A stretch of 64,000 nucleotides of DNA from Eledone cirrhosa (lineage: Eukaryota > Mollusca > Cephalopoda > Octopoda > Eledonidae), in the NCBI GenBank assembly GCA_964016885.1, contig OZ024744.1, positions 63,846,962 to 63,910,961 on the forward strand. The letters are read 5' to 3'. A program made the position numbers and the translations under genes. Below the pieces are notes generated by a model that worked only from the letters and a program-made list of their open reading frames with translations, was not told where the DNA came from and made no database searches. Below, piece after piece: positions 30,397 through 40,560 of this stretch (position 1 is its first letter; each line of letters opens with the position of its first letter).

Positions 30397-30560
30397 ATGA
30401 ATGAGTATATAAATATGAATGTGCAAACACAGACACACTTACAAAAATACTCACAGACATACATTCACGCAAACGCATACACAGCATAACAAACGGAACG
30501 CCAGCCACTATTTTGCTATAGTTTTTTTCACCACCCCTGCCTTCCTTTTACACACACATA

Positions 30561-30845
30561 CATTCACACAGGCAGCAGACATAGAGAGGAGTAGTATGAG
30601 GTAATCAAACTACTCTTTCTTTACGTGTTGTGGCAGAATTGCAGAAATTTATATATAGATAGATCCCCTTCTTTCCTTTTACCCACACACCCATGCTAGC
30701 ATGGAAGATAGACGTTAAACGATGATGATGATGATACATTCATGCAAGCAGCAGATATAAAGAGAGAGGAGTGGAGTATGAGGTAGTCAAACTACTACTC
30801 TCTCTTTACGTGTTGTGACAGAATCACAGAAATTTATATATAGAT
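30561..30845. repeat. ~105-bp direct repeat flanking an RTE 3'-tail remnant
   Basis: Copies at 30,561-30,660 and 30,737-30,845 share CATTCAYRCARGCAGCAGA at one end and AGAAATTTATATATAGAT at the other. Between them (about 30,690-30,736) lies CCATGCTAGCATGGAAGATA, then GACGTTAAACGATGATGATG, the same 3' tail that ends the RTE copies elsewhere in the window. Confidence 0.7.
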
Positions 30846-30955
30846 ATCATCAATATCGCCATGTGTAAACATTGTTACTATGGCAGTATTGACAACACGG
30901 AATTTGTATTGATGTATAAATGTTCTTTTATATTTTATGAATTTATTTATTTTGC

Positions 30956-31068
30956 ATATGAAAGATTCGGGACCCTGACAGCTGAGCTCCTGTCATTTCA
31001 ACAGCTAGTTCTGAACTAGCTGTTGAAATGGCAGGAGCTCAGCCATCGGGGTCCCAAATCCTTCATAT
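30956..31068. repeat. 113-bp near-perfect hairpin (foldback element)
   Basis: Two arms of about 55 bp face each other across a CTG loop. The left arm contains TCCTGTCATTTCAACAGCTA and the right arm contains TAGCTGTTGAAATGGCAGGA, its near-exact reverse complement. Outer parts also pair (GGGACCCTGA with TCGGGGTCCC), with few mismatches. This is probably a MITE or foldback remnant; no target-site duplication was confirmed. Confidence 0.85.
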
Positions 31069-31199
31069 TACCACACTCTACAACCCCAGGTATCGAGTTG
31101 TCTGGTGAGTAATGGTCTAACATGTTTTTTATTGCATCCATTCTGATTTATTTTTTATTATATTTTTACAATGTTGTGTGTTGCTGCTGTAAAGCAACT

Positions 31200-31520
31200 A
31201 GTGGTGGTGACATGATAAAATGTTCCCAATACACACTGCATTTGGAAAAGCATCTAGTCATAGAAATCAAGCCGAAAACAGAACGTATGAGTGAGTCCTT
31301 GTCACCTGACCTGTCTAGCTTCATAATGTGACTACCTGTCTAACCCATGCAAGCATACAAAATAGATATTAAATGATGATGATAGTGATGGTGATGATGG
31401 TGGTGATGATGGTGATGATGGTGCTGATGATGGTGATGATGGGGATGGTGATGGTGGTGGTAGTGTAGATAATGGTGATGATGATGAAGATCAGGATGAT
31501 GATGATGATGATGATGATAT
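31200..31520 (+). mobile_element. 5'-truncated RTE-like LINE 3' end plus expanded GAT/GGT tail
   Basis: Weak but continuous similarity to the 3' UTRs at 33.96-34.19 and 43.0-43.23 kb: the 48-bp module (ACACACTGCATTTGGAA), a diverged GGAAGGGCATCCAGC region, TCACCTGACC, then CCATGCAAGCATACAAAATA and ATTAAATGATGATGATA. The terminal trinucleotide tail has expanded into GATGGTGATG-type repeats to about 31,520. The methionine-rich frame reading through the tail (from 31,472) is spurious. Confidence 0.65.
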
Positions 31521-31529
31521 TAACGAGGA

Positions 31530-32215
31530 TAAGGATCATCTATTTTTTATTTTTTATCTTTCTATTTGTTTTTTTTTTTAGAAATATACTTTTTTTATAC
31601 TGTGTGATTTTTATTTTTTCTATGGTTCGATTAATATTTCAAATCATTAATGTTTTGAACCGAAAATTCAAATTGACTGATTTGTTTTCATGGACTTTGT
31701 ATGTCAGATACATTATGTTAGTTAGTTGTAAGAGCACTAGTGAAACAAACTTTTTTCCAGATTGAGGAAAGCTGTATAGTAGCAGTTGATAACTCCTGCT
31801 AAGTGATGTAATTAGTAATGGAGGATATTTCTCAAAAAACATAGTAGCTAAAATTAGAACAAGGTGTATAATTCAGGGACAACATTGTGGAATCAAAGAG
31901 CAATTCATTGTTTTACAACTCTGGGTTCAAAGATATTTCTATAGAGGAAAGTTACCTGAAGCTGACTTATATCTCAGGGAGATTTATCTCACTTCATTTG
32001 GTTAATACTCCAGAAACCAGAGTAGAATTCTAACCTCTGAGCCCTTGTGAATTAGATTTAAATGCTAATTTGAGAGCTGATGACAATATAGGGGTTCTAT
32101 TCCTGAATGAAGGGTAGATAATATGATGCCTGTTTGCAATGTGCAATGAGATGAGCAGTGAATGCGAAAAAGATATGTAATGGCTGGAGAGAAATGAACC
32201 AAGTGTGTTCTAATG
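31530..32215. other. AT-rich stretch, no gene seen
   Basis: T-rich tracts around 31,540-31,640 and otherwise unique-looking AT-rich sequence. No convincing reading frame, RNA gene or repeat family recognised. Confidence 0.5.
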
Positions 32216-32580
32216 GTTGTTTAATGCTAAAGAACATGGTTGACGAAGCATAGATGACCTGAGCTTGATAGGAATCAGATGTAATGTAATGTGCAAGGGA
32301 AATATTGCATTGGTATGGAAATGTAATGTATATAGATGATGATTTTTAGGTGAAGAGGTGCCAAGAGTTTCAAGTGTAAAGAAGGAAACCATGAGATGAG
32401 TAAACTATAAAAGATAAGGGCAGAGGTGGTGAAAGATTATCTCAAGAAACTACATCTCACAAAGAAGGGGATAAAGTACAGAGACAAGTGGAGAAATATT
32501 GTACTGAGGAGGACTTGTCTAATCCATGCAAGCATAGAAAGATGGAAATAAAAACAATGGTAATGATGGTGATGATGATA
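32216..32580 (+). mobile_element. C-terminal and 3' fragment of an RTE-like LINE
   Basis: Around 32,305-32,342 the reading HWYGNVMYIDDD matches the RWYGH(M/V)MRMKDD signature present at 42,640 and 33,600, which lies near the C-terminus of these polyproteins. Downstream, CATGCAAGCATAGAAAGATG and an ATG-rich tail (32,526-32,580) match the family 3' end. The body carries several stops. The next RTE copy starts directly after this tail. Confidence 0.55.
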
Positions 32581-34190
32581 TATTTACACCAGTTCTATGA
32601 GGAACCTTTACAGACAACCTCAGTTAATGATGACAGAGACTTCACCATCTTTGCAGGCGACTTCAATGGAAATGTTGGACAGTACCAGGGTGGATTCACT
32701 GGAGTTCATGGTGGCTATAGTATGGTTCAAGAAATGAAGAAGGATTGAGGATCCTGGAATTCTGTAATGCAACTCAAATTTCATATCAATCAGTCGAACT
32801 CAAAAGCAAGATTGATTTCTGTAAGTGAAGATAGACTGGCAGTAATAAATGCTAAGGCCTTCCGGGAAAGAATGTGTTGCCCAACACAAGCTAGTTATTA
32901 GTAACATCAGAATAAACTTAAGATGGAACAAGATATGCAGGAATATATGGAAATGGAAGGTTTGGAAGCTTAAGGACCTTTCTGTTAGGTTTAGAAAGGT
33001 CCTATGTGATGCATTTGATGAGAAGAGAGATGAGTTAGATGCACCTAAGTAGAAGAGAAAACAGAACCCAGATCCCCTCAGCAAGATGGACTTGCTCAGT
33101 ACACAGGAACGGTATAGGTGGAAATTCCATCCTCTGCCTCAAATGCAAATTATGGGTACACAAGAGATGTAGCGGGATCTCAGGAAGTTTAGCTAAGAAT
33201 GTAGGCTTTACATGTAGCAGCTGCTTTGTTACAAACAGTAGACAGCTTCTGCTTCTTAGGTGACTGAATTAGCAGCGGTGGTGAGTGTTCTGAAAGTACA
33301 GTAACCAGAGTAAGAACGAGATGGATGTTCAGGGAGCTACTACCACTGCTAGCTGCAAAAGGCTTTTCCCTTAAAATGAAAGGTTGACTGGATGATGTGT
33401 GCATATGAACAGCAATGCTGCATGGTAGTGAGACATGGGAACTGTGTGCAGAAGACTTGCATAGATTGGAAAGAAATTAAGCTTGCATGCTCCGATGGCT
33501 GTGTAATAGTAATATACAAGAACAGCGAAACATAAGCGACCTGAGAGAGAAACTAGGCATAAGAAGAATCAAATGTTGTGTGCAAGAGAGGAGATTACCT
33601 TGGTATGGACATGTGATGCATATGAAAGATGACAGCTGCATAAAAGGGTGTAGAGAGCTCAAAGTCGCTGGGAGCCCCTTGGAGTGGGGAGACCCAGGAA
33701 GACTTGGGATGAAGTGATAAAAGCTGACCTTGCTTAGTTGCATCTCTCAAAGGTGATGATATGGGACCGAGATCTCTGGTGTCATGTAGTGATACAGAAG
33801 TCTTGACTCCCCATAGGCACAGGCTGAAGCTGAAGCATATAGACAGTATACAGCACCCCACAATACATCTTCCACGAGGGCAGTACGAAGTATGCATCTT
33901 GAGAAGCCACCAGCCCACACTGTAAAGTGGATGTGTAGGTGTCATGACAAAAAGCACCCAGTCCACACTGTAAAGAGGTTGTGTAGGTGTTACAACAAAA
34001 AGTACCCAGCACTCACTGTAAATGAGGTTGGCATTAGGAAGGGCATCCAGCTGTAGAAACCAAGCCAAAATCAGTTCTGTATGTGCAAGACATGGTCACC
34101 TGATCTAGCATAGCCCACAACAGAACAACCCATCTAGCCCATGCTAGCTTGAAAAAATTGAGGTAAAACGGCGATGATGATGATGATATA
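32581..34190 (+). mobile_element. RTE-like LINE copy 1, reverse transcriptase domain deleted
   Basis: The copy starts inside the endonuclease: FAGDFNGNVGQ near 32,653 is the GD(L/F)N motif. It continues through a CVAQHKLVIS segment (about 32,874) equivalent to the endonuclease SQHRLIVSD, and WKLKDLS...LCDAFDEK near 32,965-33,030. It then jumps at about 33,050 straight to the PHD-like finger. The bases corresponding to about 40,690-42,025 of copy 2, which encode the whole reverse transcriptase, are missing. The C-terminal part (33,250-33,790) is broken by several frameshifts and stops. The 3' UTR holds 48-bp repeats (CACACTGTAAAG at 33,916 and 33,964) and ends in GATGATGATG near 34,190. Confidence 0.85.
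33093..33224 (+). pseudogene. PHD-like finger remnant of LINE copy 1
   Basis: The finger found intact in copy 2 is recognisable here, ending in CLKCKLWVHKRCSG and, further on, CSSC. The second zinc ligand has changed: CSVH replaces CSVC. It lies in a 74-codon open stretch (33,039-33,263) that is only a fragment of the ancestral polyprotein. Confidence 0.7.
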
Positions 34191-35524
34191 TATGAGGAGA
34201 CAGATCCATCTACAAGTTTTTATTTTTTTATTAGATTTTTCTCACATTTTCTTATGAGTCCTTTACAGCCTATGACATTCACAGTTACATCATCAGGAGA
34301 GTACAGACTATTTTTTACTGTCACTTTTATTGTTGGTATATGTAATTTACGGAATTATATTATTATTGGCAACATGACCCTCCCAAAGTATAACAATATA
34401 TGTAGCTCTTTCTTTCTTTACCAGCATTAAATAGCCTTACTACTGGAATTTAAATTTTAAATCTTGACTGTTTGACGTATGTCATAAATTCTATATTTAT
34501 GACACGTATATGCCATTTGTGTGATTAACATTATACTATGTATGTATTGATGTTGGCATTTTATTGAATTATAAGGATGATTAAACATCTGTTTTTGTTC
34601 AGAATTCTGCATTATACAGATCTATTATCCATTAATATTCTCCTATCTAACTTTGTTTTGCAGTGTGTGAGGTAGTCTGTTGAAACTTTTTATAAATGCA
34701 TGCTGAGCTTTTGAGAGAATGAAGTATTTGCATGGTTTCATGTAGCAGTTGCTTTCATGTAGTTTACAACTTTCATTTTTACAATCAAATTTATGAACCC
34801 CATTGGTAGCTTGATTTCGGGTTTGTAGTTAATAAAGAAGTTTTTGATTGTTTATTTTTCCTATTATATTATTACTACTAGTTTATGGTTTAGTGTAACG
34901 GAGTTCCTGTTATGTTTTATGAGGATTTTTATTGTTCTTCTGTCCTGTAGTTTGTAAGTATTTCGTTTATATGGTAAACTTTATTAATAGTAACTAGCAG
35001 AAAAACCACCCTTTCAGTGGTTTCCTGCTAGCATATGTAGTGTGTATATTGATATTATACGCAGGTATATATACATGTAGATATGATACATCAAATAAAA
35101 TCGTAATTGACAATATATAATACATAGAAATTGAATGAAGACTGTGTTACACCCTCTTATGTAATCAGTAACGTAATCCATGATACATTAAAAAAAGACG
35201 ATATTATATATAAACTGCATTAGGAGAAAATTAGTGATGGTAATATATGAATGTTTATTTAAGTGATCACTAACTGGAAGTGTTGACATTGGAAAATTTT
35301 AAAGAAGTGAATCTTTAAATAAGCAATAAAATATATTTAATCAACAGCTATGACATTTAGTAGATAAATTATGTAATATTCATTCATTATTTATTCAAAG
35401 TAATCCAACTTATTTTACTAACTGGATTAAAAGAAATAAACTGTATGTAGTCCTGCACTCCTTATTTTATTATAGTTTAGATTTGTGTATTTCTAATGGC
35501 TATGGCATCTACTGTATGGGTAAT
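34191..35524. other. AT-rich stretch, no gene seen; contains a short foldback
   Basis: Mostly unique-looking AT-rich sequence. The only clear structure is the hairpin at 34,994-35,031, listed separately. No reading frame of note. Confidence 0.5.
34994..35031. repeat. 38-bp hairpin CTAGCAG...CTGCTAG
   Basis: CTAGCAGAAAAACCAC pairs with GTGGTTTCCTGCTAG across a short loop. A very similar hairpin lies at 50,481-50,517 next to a Helitron-like element. The terminal CTAG and hairpin suit a Helitron 3' end or a dispersed foldback element; the rest of any Helitron is not recognised here. Confidence 0.5.
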
Positions 35525-35545
35525 ATTATATTTGTGTCTATGGAT

Positions 35546-35766
35546 CATACGGGTCATGGATTGGCAGTATCGGTAGAGCGTCAGACAATATACTTTGCAG
35601 CATAGAGTTACAGCCCTTTACGTTCTAAGTTCAAATCCCGCAGAGGTTAACTTTACCTTTCATCCTTGCAGGGTTGATAAAATAAAGTACCAGTAATGCA
35701 CTGGGATCGATTTAATCAACTTTCCCTTACCCCCAAATTGCTGGCCTTGTGCCTAAATCAGAAACC
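35546..35766 (+). mobile_element. tRNA-derived SINE with 21-bp target-site duplication
   Basis: A tRNA-like head (GGATTGGCAGTATCGGTAGA at 35,558, B-box-like AAGTTCAAATCCCG) is followed by the family body with TAAAATAAAGTACCAGTAAT and GCTGGCCTTGTGCCTAAATC. Identical 21-bp flanks lie at 35,525-35,545 and 35,767-35,787, beginning ATTATATTTGTG. This is the textbook signature of LINE-mediated insertion. This copy has the longer 3' version containing GGGATCGATTTAATCAAC. Confidence 0.93.
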
Positions 35767-35787
35767 ATTATATTTGTGTCTATGGAT

Positions 35788-36376
35788 TAGTCTACCAGTC
35801 TATTTGAATATCCATTGCTTATTAACCTTTGCTTGATTCTATGAATTCCTTCATCTAATGTCATGTCTAACTCTTCAGCTGTATTTTAAATAAGTAATGG
35901 AAGATGGAGATGTAGTCATAGGCTATTGATTTAAATGGCTTCCATTGGTTTTTTCAGATCATGTGGCTGTGTTGAATGGTGAACAACACCAGTTTTTCTA
36001 TGTTGCTGGCCACTTGGAAAGTTAGGTTGCTTGATTGTGCTGGTGAGTCGGAAAAAATTGGTATAACGACAAACTAGCAACACCAGAGTGTAGGTAGTTG
36101 TTTTGTGGCTACAGTCAGTGTATCTGATATCACTGTGGGACTCTTTGTATATGTGTATATGGTGGTTCAAGGGTGATGGCTGTCATCCCAGCTCATACAC
36201 AAGGCCAGGGTGGAGCTAAGTTAGTCTTTGTGGAATACCAGTGGCTTGAAACTGATTAACATTGTTTTTCTCAAATGACAGTAAAGTGTTATGTCTGTCT
36301 CCCTCTTGATGGATATTGCGAATTACTGCAATATGTATAGCCTCTCATAGAAGCAAAGTATGTAATTACAAACTCT
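35788..36376. other. No gene seen
   Basis: Unique-looking sequence; short open stretches only (for example 35,931-36,170 on the minus strand), without recognisable domains. Confidence 0.45.
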
Positions 36377-36392
36377 GGGGGGGGGGGGGGGG
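36377..36392. repeat. Poly-G tract (16 G)
   Basis: A run of 16 G on the + strand, isolated in AT-rich DNA. It could form a G-quadruplex and is prone to length error in sequencing. Confidence 0.9.
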
Positions 36393-36534
36393 AGTAATGA
36401 GGTAGCCTGTTAAGAATACATATGGTCTCAGAGTCTTCAGATTAAATAGGACAAAGAGGTGGAATTTTCTCTGACATAGGAATGTATATGCTGAGTAAAT
36501 CAGACATTGAAATCATTAGCTGTTACAAAAAGAA

Positions 36535-36780
36535 GGAAGAAGAGAAGGAGAAAGAGAAAGAGAAAGAGGAGGAGGAGGAGGAAGCAAGGAAGAAGAAGAC
36601 ATACATATATACATGCACACACAAAGAAAAATATACACATACGCATACATACATAATACACATATACATATACACATACACTACTATGTACACATACATA
36701 CATAATACACATACATACACACACACATACATACATAATACACATATGCACATATACACGTACACATACATTACTATGTA
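36535..36780. repeat. Purine-rich AGAAGGAGG tract and (ACATAC)n microsatellite
   Basis: 36,535-36,600 is almost purely A/G. 36,600-36,778 is CA/CATA repeats. Overlapping frames on both strands (lysine/glutamate-rich, valine/cysteine/tyrosine-rich) are repeat artefacts. Confidence 0.9.
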
Positions 36781-36857
36781 CCGATTCAATGTTCTGATAT
36801 TGTCAACTTGTGGTGTTACTGGTCAACAGCTGTTATGTTGTGTCATGATAGTTCATT

Positions 36858-37042
36858 GGATTGGTAGTGTCAATAGAGGGTCAGACGCCATGCTTTGCAG
36901 CAAAGAGTTACGGCCCTTTATGGTCTGAGTTCAAATCCCGCCGAGGTTAACTTTGCCTTTCATCCTTACAGGGTCGATAAAATAAAGTACCAGTAATACA
37001 CTGGGTAATTGCTGGCCTTGTGCCAAAAGTAGAAACAATTAT
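36858..37042 (+). mobile_element. tRNA-derived SINE, same family
   Basis: Head GGATTGGTAGTGTCAATAGA, B-box-like GAGTTCAAATCCCGCCGAGG, body GGGTCGATAAAATAAAGTAC and terminal GTAGAAACAATTATT. This is the short 3' subtype (ACTGGGTAATTGCTGGCC). No clear target-site duplication found. Confidence 0.9.
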
Positions 37043-37129
37043 TTTCCTTTGGCAATGAATATTGGCCAGTTTTTCTTTGTCATTATGACTAAACTTTCAA
37101 CATTTTTTCAACAGGAAAGTGAATTTGCT

Positions 37130-37760
37130 GAGTGGTAAACATAGTTGTGAGGGGTGAACATAGGTGTGTTTGTGTGGTAAACATTGCTGTGTGTGTGGTG
37201 AACATAGCTATGAGAGGCTAAACATAACTGTGTGTGGTGAACATAGTGGCAAGGGATGAAGATAACTGTGTGGTGAACAAAGCTGTGTGTGAATGGTGAA
37301 CATTACTGTGAAGAGTGAACATGGCTGTGAGGGTGAACATAGCTGTGTGTGTGTGGTGAGCACAGCTGTGAATGGTGAATACAGTCATGTGTGGTGAACA
37401 TAGCTGTGTGTGTGGTGTACACAGCTGTGAGAGGTGAACACAACTGTGAGTGGTTAACATACCTGTGTGGGATGAAGATACCTGTGTGTGGTGAACATAA
37501 CTGTAAGTGGTGTACATAGCTGTAAGGTGTGACTATAACTGTGTGGGGGTAAACATAGGGGCAAGTGATGAACGTAGTTGTGTGTGGTGGTCATAGCTGT
37601 GTATGATGAACATAGTGGTGAGTGATTAACATAGCTGTGTGCGGTGAACATAGCTGTGTGTGGTGAACATTACTGTGTGTGTGGTGAACATAGCTATGAA
37701 TGGTGAACACAACCATGTGACCAATGAACATAGTTGTGTGTAGTGAACATAACCAAGTTG
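37130..37760. repeat. Degenerate minisatellite of GTGAACATAGCTGTGTG-like units
   Basis: Units of about 17-25 bp built on GGTGAACATAGCTGTGTGTG recur with many variants. Threonine/histidine/serine-rich frames on the minus strand are products of this repeat, not genes. Confidence 0.85.
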
Positions 37761-38176
37761 AATAAACACCTGTAGGTATATGCTGCATATGTAGGTTGGT
37801 TGTAGGGGAAATTTCGGAATAGAATGCACTTTTCTTTAGTATCCATGACAGTCGGGCATCAACTTGCAGTTGTTCAAGCTGTATATCAGCTGCATCAATC
37901 TTACTATTTTTAGTGGGGGAGGTTGTGAATGTCATTGACACAGCCTATGTCTAAATCATTAAGAAAAAAAAAATTAAAACAAGTGTCAAGAACAGTTTCA
38001 AAACGAAAGCAAATATTGACAGCTTGGAATCTTATCAACCAACATGATTCATGTGGCATTAATTTCTAAACCAGCTGTTGATCACAAATTTAAATTGGTT
38101 GATTTATGTCTGAAAATTTATTTATTAAAAAGAGGAATTTGTAGTTTACTTGAAGCATTTGTGTATGGTATATAGG

Positions 38177-38515
38177 ATTTCAAGTTTGAAAGCTATGACA
38201 ATGCCAAATAGATGAACAAAGAAATCAGAAGAAACAGGATGTTATGTATTTTACATTTATTTATATTTCAAGATTAAAATCTCTTCTTCAGAGGGAAATA
38301 GTCCCTCTGAAGAAGAGATTTTATCTTGAAATATCAGGACGTAGCATAGTATAGTGCATTTCACCGAACACTAGACTAGTCCCTTCTATTTCCCTCTGAA
38401 GAGGAGATTTTATCTCAAAATATCAGGACATATAAATAAATTACATAATATCCTGTTTCATGTAATTTCTTTCTCCGTCCATTTTGCATTGTTCGGGCTT
38501 TCAAACTTCAAATTT
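38177..38515. mobile_element. Foldback/MITE-like element with ~125-bp inverted arms
   Basis: The left arm (about 38,177-38,301) contains AAGTTTGAAAGC, AGAAACAGGAT and AATCTCTTCTTCAGAGGGAA. The right arm (about 38,386-38,515) contains the reverse complements TTCCCTCTGAAGAGGAGATT, ATCCTGTTTC and GCTTTCAAACTT. The centre carries a further partial copy of the arm, CCCTCTGAAGAAGAGATTTT at 38,311. Confidence 0.8.
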
Positions 38516-38559
38516 TATTTATTAAACTTTTTTTCAGGTCTTGGTTCTTCAAATATGGG

Positions 38560-38970
38560 GATTTGTGTAGAATAATTTTATGTATGAACCTTTGTTAAGT
38601 TTTCTTCCAAACTCCAACTTAACAATATGAAAGTTTATTATATTATTAAATCACTCCAAATTCTTGATTATTTTCAAAAATGTTTGAAAATCATAGACAG
38701 TGTCTTTCTTCCACGCTAGCATGAGTTGTCCCATTTGAGGAAATTTGGGCCAGGTGACCATGTCATACTCATATAGAACCTACCTTTCTATGGCTGGATG
38801 TCCTTCCTAACACCAACCACATTTACAGTGTGGACTGGGTGCTTTTTGTCGTGACTCCTACACAACCACTTTACAGTGTGGGCTGGGTGTTTTTTAATCT
38901 AAAAACATTCCATTGTAATTTTGTGTAGGAACCTTTGATAAGCTATGTTGCAGTTCCAAACCACCTTATT
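38560..38970. repeat. Dispersed ~200-bp repeat family, interrupted by a LINE tail
   Basis: Contains TATTATTAAATCACTCCAAA, TTCTTGATTATTTTCAAAAA, AAAATCATAGACAGTGTCTT, and after the interruption ATTTTGTGTAGGAACCTTTG. The same series is found at 43.24-43.40, 43.76-43.90, 45.76-45.88 and 46.08-46.17 kb. Confidence 0.65.
38711..38894 (-). mobile_element. RTE-like LINE 3' UTR fragment
   Basis: Reverse orientation relative to the main copies. CCACGCTAGCATG, GGCCAGGTGACCATGTC, GGCTGGATGTCCTTCCTAAC and two 48-bp modules (TTTACAGTGTGGACTGGGTG) mirror the 3' UTR at 43,000-43,200. The ATG tail is missing. Confidence 0.8.
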
Positions 38971-39604
38971 ACTAAAAAAAAAAATCGATTTCATTTAAAC
39001 CCTCTCGTAAAATGCCCCATTTGTTTTTCTAAAATAACAATCTTGTTTGTTTAATTTTGGCCGAAAAATTCTAGGATTTATAAAATGGCCTCCTTGTCCC
39101 TCTTAATCTTTACCCCTCCCCCCACTATATCGTATTACGCGCCGGTTAGTTCACCCTTTCAATCACTCCCTTCTCTCACCAAATATAAATAAACCAGTTA
39201 CGAGGTACGAATCTCAGAATTTGTCAACGCTTATTAATGGTCAGACCTCGTCGTCCCCTGCGAAATGTAATGTAAATGCCATTTTTCTTATCTCTCCAGC
39301 CTATTGGTCCATTCATTCATATATCCGTATCATCGCCCAGAATCCAATCTTTTGCTCTCTCTCAATGCTATTCTATAATTCTGTCTGGTTGTTCTAAATA
39401 ATCCTCTTGTATTTTAAAACCCCATTATTCGCTTATTATTACTGTTATATGCTTGTCCAATTATGCCCAAAATTCAAAGATTTTATATAAACCCTCTCGC
39501 TAACTACCCCCATACCCCTCCCACCCGCCCCCACTCTCCACCATTATTATTAGGACCAATCATAAGTCAGCGGCCTATGCTATCACTTCTGGTTGCTTGC
39601 CGAT

Positions 39605-40560
39605 ATGATGGATGGACTAAAGAATTCTGGAGAGTCTGAAAAATCTGGACACTCAGTGACAATGCCAAAGATAAAGACAAATTCACCTCATGCTGTCGAA
39701 CGAAAAGACAAGGACTCCTCCTCTTTGTTTCGGTCGCGGATGGCCAACATAACCCCAACCCACCCACCCCGCCCCCTCCCCGCGCCCCACCGTTTCCACC
39801 CACCAAACGCAATCCAAAACTTCAGAGTTGGTACCATGAATGTAGGCACATTAAAAGGTCGCTCTAACGAGGTTGTAGAAATGCTTGAACGTAAGGAGGT
39901 TGATGTTTGCTGTATCCAAGAGACTAGGTGGAGGGGTGGGTCTGCTAGATTCATTGTGGGTAAAAAACGATGATATAAGCTTTTCTGGGGGGGAAATGAA
40001 AATGGGCTGGGCGGGGTAGGAATCATGTTAGCAGAAAAATGGGTAGATAAGATAATAGATGTAAATAGAGTGAACAACAGAATAATTAAAATAAGACTTG
40101 TCCTAAATAGAACTACTGTGACAGTAATATCTGCGTATGCACCCCCAATCCAGACTGCCTGGCGCTATAAAAGACAGATTCTATGAGACATTGATGCTCA
40201 CTACCTCCCAAATAACCGACAGTGACTACATAATTATTGCTGGCGACCTAAATGGTCACGTTGGACAACATTGTGACGGCTATGACGGAATCCATGGAGG
40301 CTATGGGTTTGGTACTAGAAATGAGGAAGGCTCCAGAATCCTGGAATTCTGTGACGCAAATAACCTAACTAACTGTAACATTAACTTAAAAAAATGAGAC
40401 AATCACTTGATCACCTATTGATCAGGGGAACACGCCAGTCAGATAGATTATATCCTTACCAGAAGACGTGATAGAGTGTCTGTTGTAAACACTAAATCCC
40501 TCCCCCATGAAGAATGCACCTCCCAACATAGACTCATAGTCAGCGACCTCATCGTCAGGA
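39605..40560 (+). pseudogene. LINE copy 2 endonuclease domain, broken
   Basis: ATG at 39,605, and again at 39,608, opens a serine/lysine/proline-rich leader. The endonuclease then starts with GTMNVGTLKGRS (about 39,830) and CCIQETRW (about 39,910), which holds the catalytic-type Glu. An in-frame TGA interrupts at 39,971-39,973. Near 40,140-40,160 the frame shifts. IAGDLNGHVGQ, SQIDYIL and TSQHRLIVSDL (catalytic-type His) follow, with two more TGA codons at about 40,395 and 40,425. So the family's catalytic residues are present but no continuous protein is possible. Confidence 0.85.

Noticed and set aside
31472..31765. 97-codon Met-rich ORF
   Set aside because: It starts in an ATGATG tail and continues into AT-rich DNA with no domain; the tail belongs to a LINE 3' end.
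31743..31783. TTTTTTCCAG acceptor followed by a short frame (IEESCIVAVDNSC, stop)
   Set aside because: No donor, a rapid stop and no homology recognised; a chance splice-like signal is likely.
35558..35640. Possible tRNA gene
   Set aside because: Box B-like sequence exists but the head is continuous with a repeated SINE body and flanked by a target-site duplication. It is a tRNA-derived SINE, not a tRNA gene; the same holds for the other copies.
36482..36928. 148-codon ORF with Lys/Glu and Tyr/Thr/His-rich parts
   Set aside because: It crosses a purine tract, a CA/CATA microsatellite and the head of a SINE; not a gene.
37115..37134. TTTTTTCAACAG acceptor, 20-bp frame (ESEFAE) and GTAAAC donor
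   Set aside because: A 20-bp length would break the phase between the two better candidate exons, and it borders a minisatellite. Left out for lack of support.
37218..37941. Several Thr/His/Ser-rich minus-strand ORFs
   Set aside because: They follow the degenerate GTGAACATAGCTGTG minisatellite.
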